NCBI RefSeq assembly: GCF_011745365.1
Contig: NW_024468911.1
Span: forward strand, 3,404,759-3,468,758
Direction: 5' to 3'
Length of the DNA: 64,000 nt
Origin: Cryphonectria parasitica EP155
Taxonomy: Eukaryota; Ascomycota; Sordariomycetes; Diaporthales; Cryphonectriaceae
The translations under genes were made by a program, and so were the position numbers. How positions within the stretch are numbered: the first letter of the stretch is position 1; each line of letters starts with the position of its first letter. Shown here one piece after another: positions 1-13,032 of the stretch. Below the pieces are notes generated by a model. That model ran no database searches. It was not told where the DNA came from and saw only the letters and a list, made by a program, of their open reading frames with translations.

Positions 1-2876
1 GCATCAATGACGACGATCCAGGAAGTTTTCTACTACAGTAAGTAAAGTTCTTACCATGCTGGACTGCGGCACACAGAAGGTTCTGGCCAGGGACAGACTT
101 TGACATGTGCTTCCGAGATGTGACCGCTTGCAACCCAGAAGTGACGACATCTTGGAAGCACAACAACCCAAAACCTTGGGAGGGAGGGCAGACCTAACTA
201 GCTTTTAACGACTACAATACCTGCTCCCACCCCGGGAAGATCAAGGCCTAGTCGATAGCCCAGAGAAAGCCAGGTCTACCAGAGAAGATGATGGGGAAGA
301 TAGGCGCGATTGGCTCAACTTTCCCCAGATCGTGAGAAGCGCAGAGCCCATCGCCGGGATACAGCCAGCTCACAAAATTCCTGGCGCGGGTTGGGGCGTG
401 AATCGAGCCGGGAGGAGAAGAAGGAAAGAAATAGGAGGGAAAAAAATTAAAGAACAAAATAATAAAAACAATATGGTACTATCGACGTATACTATGTAGC
501 CTACCACATCAATATAAAGGAGTTGTATTTTCTAGTTTATTATTTCCTGCCTGAGCATGCAGTTCGGATCCGCACATTGCTATAGTACTCGCATAGTACG
601 AGAATCCAATGTGAACAGGCCGAGATTTCAGCGAAAAAAGGTCACTGTCAATGGCATCGGGTCCGCTGGCCCGTTTCGGCTGGATCAAGATAAGAAGCTA
701 AGCCTCCTCGGGTAGTATTTTCTTATCTTTGTCTCGTCCGGCCTCGCACGAAGATTTTCCGGAGGCACGCATCAGGGCCTGACCAAGCTAAGCAGACTCC
801 CCCACGTTTAGGCCCCAGGGTTACTAATTATTATTTTTTTTGGGGGGGGGGGGGACCCAAACGGGAACCGCTCTGGGCTTTCTTCATTTGTCTTTGTCTG
901 ATACCCAAGCGGAAAGTTGCAGGCTTGAAAAGTATTCAAATCTTGGCTCACGGAGTTAGAATAATGAGCGAGGCAAGGAAGAAGAAACACCCCCCCCCCC
1001 CTTTTCAATTTTGGGAAGGAAGGAAAGACAAGAAAAGACGGGGGGGGAGGGGGTGTATACAGATGACGAAGCCTAATGAGCCAGCAGACTGCGTCACCAA
1101 TCTGGGGTAAGAATCGGCCTTGTCCCGACCCCGTCCTCCGGCTTTTCCTGGGACCTTTTTGGAGAACCCCACACTCCGCAGAACCCTCAGGCGGTTGTGG
1201 GCGTTTGATCTGATGATTGTGGTACGCAGAATGTGCAGGAACAACGTGTCCCCTCTGGCTTGGCTGAAATGTGGGAGACAAAGAGAGAGATCGAACACGT
1301 CGACGGATTGGAGGAGAGTCCTACCAGCAGAGATTCAAGGGCTTATCTCCTGCATGTACAAGCCAGCGTGGCGCAGACCATGTCCAACGCAGCAAGCATG
1401 ATGTTTCATCCTTTTTTTTTTTTTTTTTTTTTTTTACCCTTCCCTCTCCCCTTCGTATTTGAATTTTCCGTTTTCTCTCTTACTTTTCGTATTTGAATTT
1501 CTTTTTACGGCTGGATACTATCGTGGGCTTTCTTCTTATCTCGCAATCTCGTAGTGGGTTGTCGTAATATCCGCCTGGCCCGGATAAAATGGATGAAAAG
1601 AAACAGTTGAGCTGCGGCAGGTAGATCCCCACGCCCTGCAGCCGCCCGGGGCCCATTTGGTCTGGGGTAAGGGGGTAATGGATAGGGAGAGGCAGAATAA
1701 AAGAGAAAAGAGGGAGGGAGAGAGAGACAGAGTTAGCTTCGGGTGGCTTGTAATTTTGACGGGCGGGCATAGGGGGGGTTTGGTTGGTTCGTCGGAGCCC
1801 AATCAAGCTGCCCTTCCTTCAGGTTCCCTTCCGTAGCTGACACCGCTAGAGTGGCCCAGCAGTTGCAGCCCCAAATATGCTTGGCTATAGCCGCGCCTGT
1901 CGTTGCTCAACATATGCGGCATGGTAAGGCTATCTGGATTCCAGATTGACCTGACAGACATGTAGGGTTGCCGGTTCAGGCTTGGGGGACCCACCGCCCT
2001 GCCTCCATTAAGTCATATACGACTATGTAATGGCTTGGCCCATGGGGTTTCCAAATCATACTATGGTACTAGTTGTCTCTCGAGCCTCGTAGGCCATCCG
2101 AAAGGCCCCAAGCCATCGTAGCAAGGAAAGGGGGGGGGGTTTGGGAGGGTGAGAGAAGGGCGGCTTCATTTTGACCAGTGGTGTTCTCCGCGGGGATACG
2201 GGATGGATACTTTGTACCCCGGATTGTGACGATCCTGAGATGATCATGGCCTGATCCGGGATGACGAGATGGGACTGGAGAGGGAGAGAGAGAGGGAGAG
2301 AGCGGTTCAGGTAGGGTTCCTCCGATCGTTGCTTCAGGGCGTCGCTGCGTTATGGAGGGACGAGCGTCAGGGAGGCTTGTGCAGGATAGTTTCGGTAGGT
2401 CAGTTGTCTCACAGAAAACACATAAAGGAAAAGAGAAGGAAGCAAAAGTAATTGCTTGCACATGTAACCTGTGACTCTAAATATGACATGTTGCCCAAAG
2501 CAAAACCTGACACGAAACATTTTCGTCGATGTGTCTCCCCCCCCCCCTCTTCTCTTCTCCCCGTCTCTCTCCGTCTCCTCTCATTCTACCCTTTTTCCTC
2601 TACTCTCCATTTTCTCTCTTGAAATTAACCAGTCATGACCCCATCATTTTTCCCTCTTAAGAATACTCCTAAGGATATTGGGAACGGGAGCAAGTAGTAG
2701 AACCTCATTTCTTGTTTGGGTAGTGTCAGTCACTTGGGCTTTATTCAGATCGTGACTTGGTACTAGCGCCATTGCTAAAGTGACCCCCCTCCTTCCCCTT
2801 CTCTCCCTCCCTCTTTCTCCTTGTTCCCAGGTACGTACTGCATCTTGCCGCAGTCCCGACGTCCCTGTGCTTGATC

Positions 2877-3497
2877 CCCCACCCGCACACCTCCACATGT
2901 CTCCCTGACCCGCCTCTGCCCTTTCGCCCTTGTCAGGGGGGCTGCTTCAGGGGTCCCCCCACCAAAATCTCGCCTTTTGTGGGCTCAGGCGCAGCCATCT
3001 CTGCCCTGTCTGCCCACCACAAGAGGTACGTACCCACCCACCCACCCCAAGAAAAAAGAGAGAAAAAATGTATCCATGTACCCAAGTACCCAAGTACCGG
3101 CCCTGGCCCCCAGCCTAGATTGCAGAAGCACTGTACCCCGTCCATTACGTGCTGGAACTGGATCTGACCCGCTGTGGGAGCTGGAGGGACGAGAAAAAGC
3201 CGCCTGCTGTTTTAAAAAGATCTCGGCTCCCTCCTCCCACCCGCGCAGCCCACCTCTTGCGTCTTTCCTCTGAAAATTCCATGACACCCGCTGCTTTCCC
3301 CAGATTTTCTTCCCCAACCTGCAAAGCCAAGCAATATTCAACCACCTTCACCATCCTCATCTCCAGCGCAGCGCATGTGCAGTGGCACTAATCAGGCCAA
3401 AGAGACACACTTAATACCGGCTTCTTCCTGCCCTTGGGCCCCCTCGACGTTATCTATTCTTGGACAGCCCGCCCTCTCTGGAGATAAGGCTCCCCAC
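2877..3497. promoter_or_regulatory. Cluster of CreA/CRE1 consensus hexamers (SYGGRG) upstream of cre1
   Basis: Matches to SYGGRG or its complement lie at 2877-2882, 2957-2962 and 3492-3497 (CCCCAC), 3298-3303 (CCCCAG), 3361-3366 (CTCCAG), and 3181-3186 and 3478-3483 (CTGGAG). CreA/CRE1 binds this consensus and is known in several fungi to control its own gene. The hexamer is degenerate, about 2-3 are expected by chance in 620 bp, and the region is C-rich, so only mild enrichment is claimed. Autoregulation is an inference. Confidence 0.4.
3281..3391 (+). promoter_or_regulatory. Candidate upstream ORF 1 in the cre1 leader
   Basis: An ATG at 3281 opens a 36-codon frame ending in TAA at 3391, about 290 nt before the cre1 start. 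It overlaps a second upstream ORF in another frame. It matters only if transcription starts upstream of 3281, which cannot be read from the sequence. No similarity of the peptide is recognised, so any effect would come from ribosome engagement. Confidence 0.35.
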
Positions 3498-3524
3498 ACC
3501 GTTGAACACCTTTTTCAAACCTAA
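3375..3524 (+). promoter_or_regulatory. Candidate upstream ORF 2 in the cre1 leader
   Basis: An ATG at 3375 opens a 49-codon frame ending with TAA at 3522-3524. No further ATG occurs between this stop and the cre1 start at 3678, so 153 nt are available for reinitiation. It overlaps upstream ORF 1. The mRNA start is unknown, so membership of the leader is an inference. Confidence 0.35.
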
Positions 3525-3677
3525 AACGAGGGTAAACGAACTCTATCTCGTCGACCAGCAGCCTCTCTCCTTCTCTCTCACACACACAGAGAGAGAAATC
3601 AATTTCTTCGTCCCCCTTCTTCCATATCTTGTCTCTCCTGCGATAGACCTGGGTCATCCAGACGTCAGGGCGTTCCT

Positions 3678-4991
3678 ATGCAACGGTCACAGTCAGCAGT
3701 AGATTTTCAAAATCTGCTGAATCCCGAGAGCACTGCTCAGGATCATCACCACGAGCAGGACACTGGCAGCGGCAGTACCAGCCAGTCCCAGTCCCCCACC
3801 CAACAGCCAAACGAGCCCACCAGCGACATGGCTTCTGTCTCTGTCCTACGGCCCAATGGGCCCTTGCCTACGGGCCAGCCTGCATCCTCAGAGGGCAGCG
3901 CCAACAACGAACTGCCGCGGCCCTACAAGTGCCCTCTCTGCGATAAGGCCTTCCACCGTCTCGAGCATCAGACGAGGCACATCAGAACCCACACGGGCGA
4001 GAAGCCCCACGCCTGCAACTTCCCAGGCTGCAGCAAGAAGTTCTCCCGCTCCGACGAGCTCACCAGGCACTCGAGGATACACAGCAACCCAAACTCGAGG
4101 CGGGCCAACAAGAACCAGCAGGCCCACCAGATGCTTTCCGGCAGTGTCCAGCATGGCGAGATGATGCCACCCCCCACTCCCAAGAATATCCGCTCCGCTC
4201 CTCCTTCCTCGCTGTCGTCGCCCAACGTCTCGCCGCCTCACTCCTTCTCGCAGTTCGTCCTGCCCACAGCCCATGGCTTCCCACCTCTGCCACGTGGCCT
4301 GCCCTCGAACCCCCAGGGCGGGCCCATGGATATCTCCATGCTTGCCAAAGCTGCGAACCAGGTCGAGCGGGACAACCTGATGGCGCCGTCTCCGAGCCAC
4401 CACTCGTCGAGATTCCATCCTTACTACTCGCACAGCGCCCAGGGGTCTCGCGGCAACCTGCCCTCGCTGGCTGCCTACCATATGTCGAGGTCCAACTCCC
4501 AGGATGAGCACCATGACGATCACTACTCTCACACGTACAGGCACGCAAAGAGGTCGAGGCCCAACTCCCCCCAGTCGACAGCTCCGTCGTCACCCACCTT
4601 CTCCCACGACTCGCTGTCCCCCACGCCTGACCACACCCCTCTGGCTACACCAGCCCACTCGCCACGCCTCCGGCCGTCTTACCAGGCCACATACGAGCTC
4701 CCCCCCTTCAGGCAGCTGTCGCTGGGCCACCACACCCCAGCGTTGGCTCCTCTTGAGCCTCAGCCTGATGCGCAGTTTTCCCCCGCCCCGACGACTGGAA
4801 CGGGTGCGAGGATTGGTATGTCTCTCTCGGACATCATGAGCCGGCCGGATGGAACCCAGCGGAAGCTGCCTGTCCCCCAGATGCCCAAGGTGGCCGTACA
4901 GGACCTCCTGTCGCCCGAAGGTCTCAACGCCAGTGGTCGCAGCTCTTCATCCAACAGCGTTGCGGGCGGCGATCTCATGGACCGCTCCTAG
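3678..4991 (+). CDS. cre1: Carbon catabolite repressor CreA/CRE1, C2H2 zinc-finger protein
   Basis: A single-exon 437-residue nuclear DNA-binding repressor. In filamentous fungi CRE1/CreA binds SYGGRG sites and shuts down genes for alternative carbon sources and plant-wall enzymes when glucose is present. Two C2H2 fingers are visible: C85, C88, H101, H105 and C113, C118, H131, H135, joined by a TGEKPH linker. The opening [10 protein letters not shown] and the stretch [11 protein letters not shown] with the following Ser/Pro-rich S/TP block (residues ~295-325) are hallmarks of the family, as is the C-terminal [12 protein letters not shown]...VAVQDLL segment. Length fits the ~400-430 residues usual for Sordariomycetes. 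The start is ATG with no in-frame ATG upstream. It stands alone, with long non-coding DNA on both sides. Identity is secure from the fingers and linear motifs. Confidence 0.97.
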   Translation: MQRSQSAVDFQNLLNPESTAQDHHHEQDTGSGSTSQSQSPTQQPNEPTSDMASVSVLRPNGPLPTGQPASSEGSANNELPRPYKCPLCDKAFHRLEHQTRHIRTHTGEKPHACNFPGCSKKFSRSDELTRHSRIHSNPNSRRANKNQQAHQMLSGSVQHGEMMPPPTPKNIRSAPPSSLSSPNVSPPHSFSQFVLPTAHGFPPLPRGLPSNPQGGPMDISMLAKAANQVERDNLMAPSPSHHSSRFHPYYSHSAQGSRGNLPSLAAYHMSRSNSQDEHHDDHYSHTYRHAKRSRPNSPQSTAPSSPTFSHDSLSPTPDHTPLATPAHSPRLRPSYQATYELPPFRQLSLGHHTPALAPLEPQPDAQFSPAPTTGTGARIGMSLSDIMSRPDGTQRKLPVPQMPKVAVQDLLSPEGLNASGRSSSSNSVAGGDLMDRS

Positions 4992-7900
4992 GCGAAGACC
5001 GTCCTCGGATCTGACAGCTACTACAACAGAGGCACTACGAATGATGACCGGAACTATAGACTGGATATATTTGCGAGGCGTTCAGGACCACGATCCTACA
5101 ACTTTCTTTCACGACCATAGACTTCTCTCTCTTGACTTGCTCCCCTGGCGGATTCACAGACCACTTTCTCCTCAGCAGGACTTTTTTCTTCTTCTTTTCC
5201 CCCCCCCCCCCCCTCTTCTGTTTTCTTTTTCTTGTCTGATGGATACTGTGGGCGAGAGTCTGGGCTTCTGCTTAATTCAAATCGAGGCTGGGAATGAGTC
5301 CTGTAGGGAGAGACGCTCTTGTTTTGATAGACCAACTTTTTCATTTTCATCAATTTCGTGGTGGTTTTGTTTTCTTCCTTTTTTTTTTTTTTTTTTCGCA
5401 CTGAAAGATATCACATAGATCGGACAAATGACACACGGCCTTAGGAAAGGGGTGGAGGGAACTTGGCAGGACTTGCATGGACCAAGGCGGATGGATTACC
5501 GGACGGAGTACGATTATGGTAGTCAAAGATCAGTGGCTTCACTTGGAGAAGCCACCAGCAAGCAGATCTCTCTTCAACATTCTTCTCAATCAAAAACGTC
5601 CCAGATACTATTTTGCAACGTGCACGAAGGCCTTGCTACGTACAAAGGGGAGATTCGAAGGCAATCCACCCCTTCCCCCCCAAATAGAAAAGGTTTTACA
5701 AAAAAAGTACGTCGACCCCCAAAAGGAAAGCAACACCTACAAAAAATCAAATTCCCCCCCCCCCCAAAAAAAACCCCCCCGAAGAAAAAAATTCACGAAG
5801 AGATTTACGAACCATTACATCTACCCAAAACACGTCAGCAGCAAATGCTGTTGCAACATGACTCGAGCCAATGACGAGAACGGCCACCCCGACTTGTCTC
5901 GGCGCGGCGCTACTTCTTTTCTCTCTCTCTCTCTCTTTTCTTCATTCATTCCCTTTCCATGTCTAGACCATCATTTGTCAGGTATTGAACTATGGAGAGA
6001 GAGGGAGAAGGAAAAAAAAAAAAAAAGGTTATCCCCGGAAAGATCTTGATCCCGCCCCCCCCCCGGTTTCTCCCAGTGTCGTCGTCTTGTTTCGTGCCCT
6101 CTCTCTCTCACTCTCAACTCATCGGGAAGTGAAGAACAAGAAAGGTTTTCGTTATCGAAAATAGGTTGGTCTGGGTGAGAAAGGAGGGGAGAGAGGGGCC
6201 GTGCAATGGGCGGCGGGTAAACGAACAACCAAGGGAAGGGAAAAAGAGAGAGAAAAAGCTTGTCTTGTACCTTATCGTAGCCCTCATTTCGCAAGTAAGA
6301 GAAAACAAATCCTGGGGCCGCATCGTGGGGAAAGTGAATCCTGGGCTAGATTAGTACGTACTACACAACCGCCTCGCAAGACGATTCTGTGGAGGTGGGA
6401 GAAGGCATAGATTGGTTGGGGGGGGGGGGGTGGACAGATTGACTGGGGTTGGGGCTCAGCCGATCTGAGAGCAATGTTAGGTTGTCACTTTTTGGGGGTG
6501 GGTGTCAAACATGACGGTTGCCTTGGATATAGTACCTGTCCTTTTGTGCTTATGGTTGGTAGGTACTGTTACTTTTTTACCTTCTAGGGCTAGCTATCTC
6601 TCTATATCAGGAAGGTTGGTAGGTCAGGGGAGGAATAGAAAATTGAGGCTGACTCGGACTTTGTGTGCTTGTGCCTGTGTAGTGAACAGAAAAAACTGAT
6701 GGCGACTAAGAAGTGGTCAACGCACACCCCAGGAACGCCAAAAAGCACTGCACAACAAGGGCCTTGGCAGCAAGATTAGACGGTGTGTGTTCATCTTGAC
6801 CGAATATTCTTTGGGTGTTTTCAATTTATTTCTTTATTATTTCATTTTCTTTTTTCCCCCTTCTCTTATTGCCCTGATTGTCCGTGCCAATGCAGGACGC
6901 TGCCACGATTCACTGCCCCGAGCTGTTGCCTGACAACAAGCTACCTCTTATGATACATAGTACTACCGATTACTCTACACAGTAGTACTCACTTAATTGT
7001 ACCTGTATCTGATTAATTGTAGCCGTGCCTCTCTCTGCCGGGCAAGCAAAGGTGCTCTCTTTTCCTATTTCCTTACGTTCCTCCCTTGTCTCACAGTCAT
7101 CTCCAGACCAGATACAAAAAAAGGAAGAAGAGAAGACAGAAGGATTTTGTTTGTGTCGCGGCAAGCTAGGCATGGACACCCATCCATCCATCCATCTTGC
7201 TGACTTGCAGCCCAACTGGCCAGCCAGACAAGTTGTATGTCCAAGTAAAACAAAGCCACCCCCCCCCCCCTGCGCCAGCCGCGCCATGCTGCGTATTTCA
7301 GTCTCCTAATGAAGAAACAAGCAGGCCGCGTGAGGCTGCTGAGAAGGTGGGGGGGGGGCCTCACCAACCCCCATGGAGTGGTCAGATGATTAATTGGCTG
7401 CCACGCGGTATCTTGGTTTTTTTGGGGGAGTTTTGTCTTTTTTTTTTGGGGGGGGGGGGGACTTGTTTACCAGGTCCCCTACGTTTTGTTCATCCATCCC
7501 ACGGGGTGAGCGAGATGACGATGACACACACTCTCTCTGACTCTGACTCTGATGACTGTTCTCAAGAGAGAAAAGACCAAAAAAAGAATTCTATTTTTTA
7601 TTTATTTTTTGGCGGCGCGGACGGCGGCTCAGAAAACATAATACACACACAGGAAGCCCTCCCTTGCTGAGGAAGTTTGTTGGGCAAAGAGAGAGGGCAG
7701 CTCACCGCAACTTCAAATGATGATGCCTTCCAGTACGACCACAATTTTAGTTATTCTTTTAAATTAAAAATAAAAATTGTGTCTGTTGAGTTTTTGCTTT
7801 GTGGTTTTCCATTCTTTTTTTCTCTTCGGTTGTACAGAACGGGAAAAGCCACATTCCCACATCGTTCCAGACAAAGAAACAAAAGAAGAGATTGTGGGGG

Positions 7901-9285
7901 TGAGATGAGATGAGATGAAGTGAGCCACGCGGCGGCAGGATCGTTTTGGGGGGTGGTTGACAAGACCGACATGGCGTCAGTATCCTAGTAACAGACGACC
8001 TCCCCCTGCAGATCTTTCCTCCCTTTTTGTTCCTTCTTTTCTTTTTTGCTTCTTTTCTTGCTCCTTCATCTGACCTTCCAAAATCCCAGAGTTGGGGTAG
8101 GGATGCAGGTACATACATGGTCTCACGGGCTCTTGTTGAGCACGATGACGCAGAACCTCCCTTGCTCTTTCCTCTAAGAGGAGGGGCCGGGGGGGGGGTA
8201 GACAGAAAGAAGAAAAAATCAGAGAAGAAAAAATAAACGACCATGTACGACATAGTAGCAGAAAGCCGATACAACAACTACAAGAATTCAGAACATGGAT
8301 CCCCAACAAGTATTAAAACGGCCAAGACATGGCGTCATGGGCCTGAGATGGCTGTCGGCTACTCGAAATTCCCAAAAAGCAAAGAAAAAATCCTGGCGGA
8401 GCCCCGTGGGAAACTCTGTACCAACCCCACCGAACAACCACACAGGGAGGACTAAGGAGAAGCTACTACCAAGGGAGAAGGAGGAGGGCAACTGGTTTCA
8501 CCCGTCTGGAACATACTGACGTGTGACAAGCATGACCTACCACCATCATGGTGGAGTATGTACAAGCTACAAGTTCGAGAGCACTTCTTAACCCCTCCCA
8601 TTAGTCACGCTGGACGGAAGCGCGTGAACAAACGTTCTTCGGGACACAACTCAATCATCAAATCGCTGGTTTGTCTTGCGTGGGGCTGTGGTCCAGTTTT
8701 CTTGTAGCTGACCTTTTTGACACGCCTGATCATATTTCAACCGGATCAAAACGTCCGACGTCATCATGAGGATAGAAGATGAGAGGGCGCGACACAAGGT
8801 GTGGCTGATCGACAGCTCTGAGGACGATACTTCCCAGCCAGGACCAAGAACCAAGAGAGACATGGCCCCAGAACTAATCGTCATAGGGACGAATCGAAGA
8901 CAGGTCACGAACAGGCTCGGCGTGATATCGTGTGGTATGGCATAATTCATCTAGCCTCTCTCTTCCATGGCCTGGAGGCTGGCACGCCTAAGAACGAGAA
9001 CCAGAGGAACGAAGGAGTTGGGACTATCTGGTAAGCCTCTTACCCACACCTTCATCATCCTAACACCCACCCTCACTCCCTCTCTTTCTATAGTTCATCT
9101 GTCTCTGACCATTCATTTAGGCAATCAGGTAATCTGGGCCAATCTGGGAGATCGCACAAGAGCACTCCTTTGATCAGCAGTCGAAATTAGACGTCGTGGT
9201 GGGGCCACCTGGCCACACACCATCCTCCCGCCCCCACGTCGAGCCCCACGGGGTAATCGTGCTGGGGCGTAGTCGTGCTGGCTCC

Positions 9286-9357
9286 AATAAAACTTACAGC
9301 GTGTACCACATGTAGTACAGCTCTGCCAAAAGAAAAAAAAAAAAAAAAAAAAAAAAA
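9286..9357 (+). repeat. AATAAA followed by an A25 tract (possible retroposed 3' end)
   Basis: AATAAA at 9286-9291 is followed 41 nt later by 25 uninterrupted adenines (9333-9357) inside intergenic DNA. A polyadenylation-type signal plus a genomic A-tract is the usual signature of a reverse-transcribed RNA inserted in the genome. No box A/box B promoter, coding relic or target-site duplication could be recognised, so a chance homopolymer is equally possible. Confidence 0.25.
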
Positions 9358-12300
9358 GAGGCTGCCTTGTCGCCTGAGTTGCGAGCCTTGTCAATCAGCT
9401 GGCTCACAGCTGACTGAGTTCTCAGCCCTAGGCCAGACAGAGAGCCTTGCCCTGCCTGCCTGCCTTGTTCGGTACGGTGGCATATGTCAACATGGCGAAA
9501 GGATTTCGCCTCCTCCCCCTTTTGATCCGCCAGGTCTGACGATCAGGGGGGCGGTCCCAAGCTGGCCAGAGTTCTTTCTCTTTTCCTCTCCTTGATGAAC
9601 CCCCCCTCCCCTTCCCTCGGGCCCCCGGACCCTGGTCAGCTCGAGACACAAAAGGAGAAGGAGGAAGATCCGGCGCGCGTGGCCGGATCTTTCGAGAATG
9701 TCGTGACTACCAGGACGACACTCAGGAGGCGTGCTGCTGGATGATCAAGGGTCACACTGCAGGAAGGAGTTTGCGATAGGTCAGATCAGGAGAGAGGCTC
9801 GTATTTTGAGATGCCCTCACCTGCGTCGCTGTCGCCATCGGCTGGGAGGGCCGGGAGAAGGAGGAAAAAAAGGAAAAAAGGCCTCGACTGCAGCCTCAGG
9901 GGCGGCTGGACGAGAGCTGGGGATGACTGCTGGCTGTTCCTCGGTTCTCAACCCCTCGCCTAAAAAATCAAGAGGTGCGGAAATGGCAGCTTTCCCCCGA
10001 TCCGCCCTCGAAGGTCCCGATCGCCACCAGGGTCCCTTGAAAGGGGGGATCGAGAAGGACGTGCGTGCTGGCTTGCCGTCTGTGTTATCAGGTCGTTGGC
10101 ATGTGATCCACCCTGGACGGAAGAAAAAAAAAGAACAAACCGTCGCCAAATGGTTGCGACAGTCAGTAGCATACACTTTACCTTTGTGCCACCCGTTCTT
10201 TTGATTGTCCCCCTTCTTCTTGCCCAGGTCAGAATCATGACGTGGAGCGGACCAGGTTTTCCGAAACCAACACACCACCAAGTCACCGTGGTAGGGTCGG
10301 CGTTCACATGTGAGAGGGGGGGAAGGGGGCAGGATGGAGGAGGGCGCTACCTTATTGGGACCCCTGGTTTGGTTGCTCATCTCGGCAGCGGCCGACGAGT
10401 TTATCCTATCTCTTACGACAAGGTGAGATGGGCGAATAGGGACAATCCGTTTGTGGCCGGTTCCAGATATCACAGCGCGGGGAGAAAGTCTGGTCTGTGA
10501 TTGCCAGCTACCATTCAATTTCTTGGAAGAGACGCACCGTCCGGATTCCAGGGAGCTAATACACTCACACCCCATGTAATACGAGCAACTAGGGCATCCA
10601 TTGTACAGCATGCTACCCTCCATGGTGCTGAGCAGCAGCATCACTCTCTGCTCGGGATGACTCTCGGCCGAAACCATATCTCGCTTGAGCTGGCCTAAAG
10701 GGCCTGGGGGCTTCCTTATCTTGCCCGGACCGACGCAGTGGTTCGATATCTCCGGAAGGGCCCGATAGTCTGGGAGATCGCAACCCCATGGAGATGGCTA
10801 ACGACCCTATCTGTGATTGATGGAAATTCTCATCATCTTGGGACGGGTGGGGACCTTCACTCGTGCCATCGCGGAGCCCATACCCCCTGGGGTGAGGGAC
10901 GCTTCCCCTCCTTCTGCGCCAAAACCCCAAACGCGCCTACATGAGGCTCGAACGAAGCTTCAGGGTCCTCTTCTGCCAGGGGGGGGGGAGGGGGCAAGGG
11001 ATGATACCTCATCCATGAACGAAAGGAACAGAAGGAAAATATTCCGACGCGCGCATCGTTGCGGCACAGCCAGCTTAAGGATATCCACCAGCGGCGCCTA
11101 AACTCCCCCCAGAGGGTGTGAGGAGGCGGGGTTTCTGCCGCCGGCTTAGACGCCTTCTCGCGGATTGGATGGATGCACGCACGCAACGGAATTCTAAGGG
11201 CCTCCTCACTATAAGGAGGAGCGAGCCGTGTCGTCCCGGCGCTCCGGTTTACCAGGTTCCCCGGGAACGTTTTGGCGACACTGGCCGCACGGATTCGCGC
11301 CCGAGAGGTCCGAGGGTACAGTAACAACGCATTCCAGACCGGAGAGCCGCCTTGGCGGACATCAAACACCCAGAGAGAGAAAGAGAATGCGTAAGGGAAG
11401 CTAAGGAAGCTTGTCGAAAGGGGAAAAAACAGGACCTTACCGGGCTCGTAACGCAGGTGCAGATGCATCCCACAGGTGGTCGGCATGCTGTTTTTTTGAT
11501 ACGACACCACCACCACCATCCCCCTGCATCCTGGTTCAGCCAGCCGACGGCCTGCGCTAGTCTAGTCCTGGCTGTCTGGAAGAAGAGTGTTTGAGGAAGG
11601 TCTGTAAAAAGGCAAAAGGGAAGACGAAAGAGAAGAGAGAGAACAGAGTCACAACCCAAAAGCTCGCCGGTGTGGAGAAGGGGAGGTGGGAAAGAAACAA
11701 AATTCATGATGATGCGGCCACGGTAGTCGCTGCGGTTCCTGCGACTTGCAGCACACAGAGTGGCCCCCATCAAAGGTAAGACGGCCTCGAATTTGGGGTG
11801 GGAGGTTGGAATACTATGAGATGTGACAGCTCTTTGGAAGAAGCGGGCGCCCCTTCGATTGCCCCCCTCCCCTCTCCCCGGGTTTCCTTCAGATGGTGTG
11901 TATAGAACGGTGTATCCCCGTTTTCCAGATCCGCTATGCCGAACGATGTGTGTGGGAGAGAGTGAGAAAGGTGGGATACACCGGGATCTGTGCAGATTTC
12001 GAGATATCATTCGGTACAATAATCTCCGCCGGAACCAAAATCGTTGAGGAGGGACCAGGAATAGTAACGTCGTGACAGATCAGATCCGCAGGCCCTGGAC
12101 AGCATAAGCTGCTGAAACAGACAATCGTCTGAGAAAGGAAAAGAGCACGGCTTTAACATGTTGTCTACCATTATGCTTTGGTGTTGGTCTCGAGTGGACG
12201 GTGAACAGCTCCCGAGAAGTGCTGGCTAAACTTGTCCTGTCTCGGGGCATTCTCGATATACACCTTTGACTACTACTTCATTTTATGTCCTCGGCGTTAT

Positions 12301-12952
12301 CCGCTGGCATCACTTATTTCGAGGAGATGTGGCGTGGGCTCAGGCCGGAGTCTGAATGTCAAGAGTGTGTGCTTGCCAAAGAGTAAGTAGACAGAGTTGA
12401 CTAGGCGATGGCTCACAAGCAAGCAAGCAGGAAGCAGCATTTCTTTCCTCCTCGACGATGCTTCGCCTAGGAATGTCACACCGGTCAAGGGAGTGAATAT
12501 GTGACCACAAGACGACAGACCGCTTCTTCCCTTATTTTGTCTTTTTTTTTTTTTTTTTTTTTTGCTTCTTTCTCCTTCTTCCTTTCCTTTTCTCCCTGTT
12601 GCGTCCGAATCGTACCTGCCCAGGATGCATTTGCTTGACAGGATAGGAAAGCTCGAGGGAGCCTATCCGGCCTGCCTTGCTTGCTCAAGTCGTGAGATTG
12701 GTGATTCCTCTATCTTGACTACTTTCCGGCAGTATTTTTAGGTTGCCAACTACAGCCTATTGTTGAGTTTCATGTCTCAGGTAGCAGGTATTAAAAGCTC
12801 GGGATCAAAATACCGTTGTGCTTCTTAGGCAAGGGACGTGAGCCGGTGATCGGTAGAGTCTACAGGATTCGGGATAGTTGGCTTGCAAATCATGGAAAGT
12901 ACTTGGGTCTTGGGAAAGAATATCGGTCTGTTGCGATGCTGGACGACATTTA

Positions 12953-13032
12953 TTCCCCCTTCCTCCCTCTCCCTCCCTCCCTCTCTTTCTCTCTCTCTCT
13001 CTCTCTATACATATATGTGTGTACGTGTGTGT
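12953..13032 (+). repeat. Compound CT / TG microsatellite
   Basis: A pyrimidine run of CCT and CT units merges into an uninterrupted CT array and then, after a short TATACATA spacer, into TG dinucleotides. It lies in non-coding DNA. Confidence 0.8.

Larger units (their letters stand above)
1..3677. other. Non-coding region upstream of cre1 (promoter and leader)
   Basis: No gene is supported here. Open frames are short, overlap on both strands and mostly lack an ATG. The stretch holds homopolymers (G13 at 842-854, C12 at 990-1001, T24 at 1412-1435), purine/pyrimidine-rich segments, and from about 2.9 kb a C/T-rich leader that runs into the cre1 start codon. The leader contains two candidate upstream ORFs and several CreA-type hexamers, listed separately. 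The far left end could belong to a neighbouring gene, but nothing readable supports that. Confidence 0.7.

Noticed and set aside
3888..4593. Long minus-strand frames opposite cre1
   Set aside because: Antisense shadows of the GC-rich cre1 exon; the plus frame carries the C2H2 fingers.
9817..10677. 286-codon minus-strand open frame
   Set aside because: No recognisable domain, patchy composition with homopolymer-coded runs, competing frames on both strands, and no conserved-looking blocks. Treated as chance.
11249..12019. 256-codon minus-strand open frame
   Set aside because: The first codon could be ATG, but the sequence is low in structure, shares the stretch with long frames in other phases and shows no family motif.
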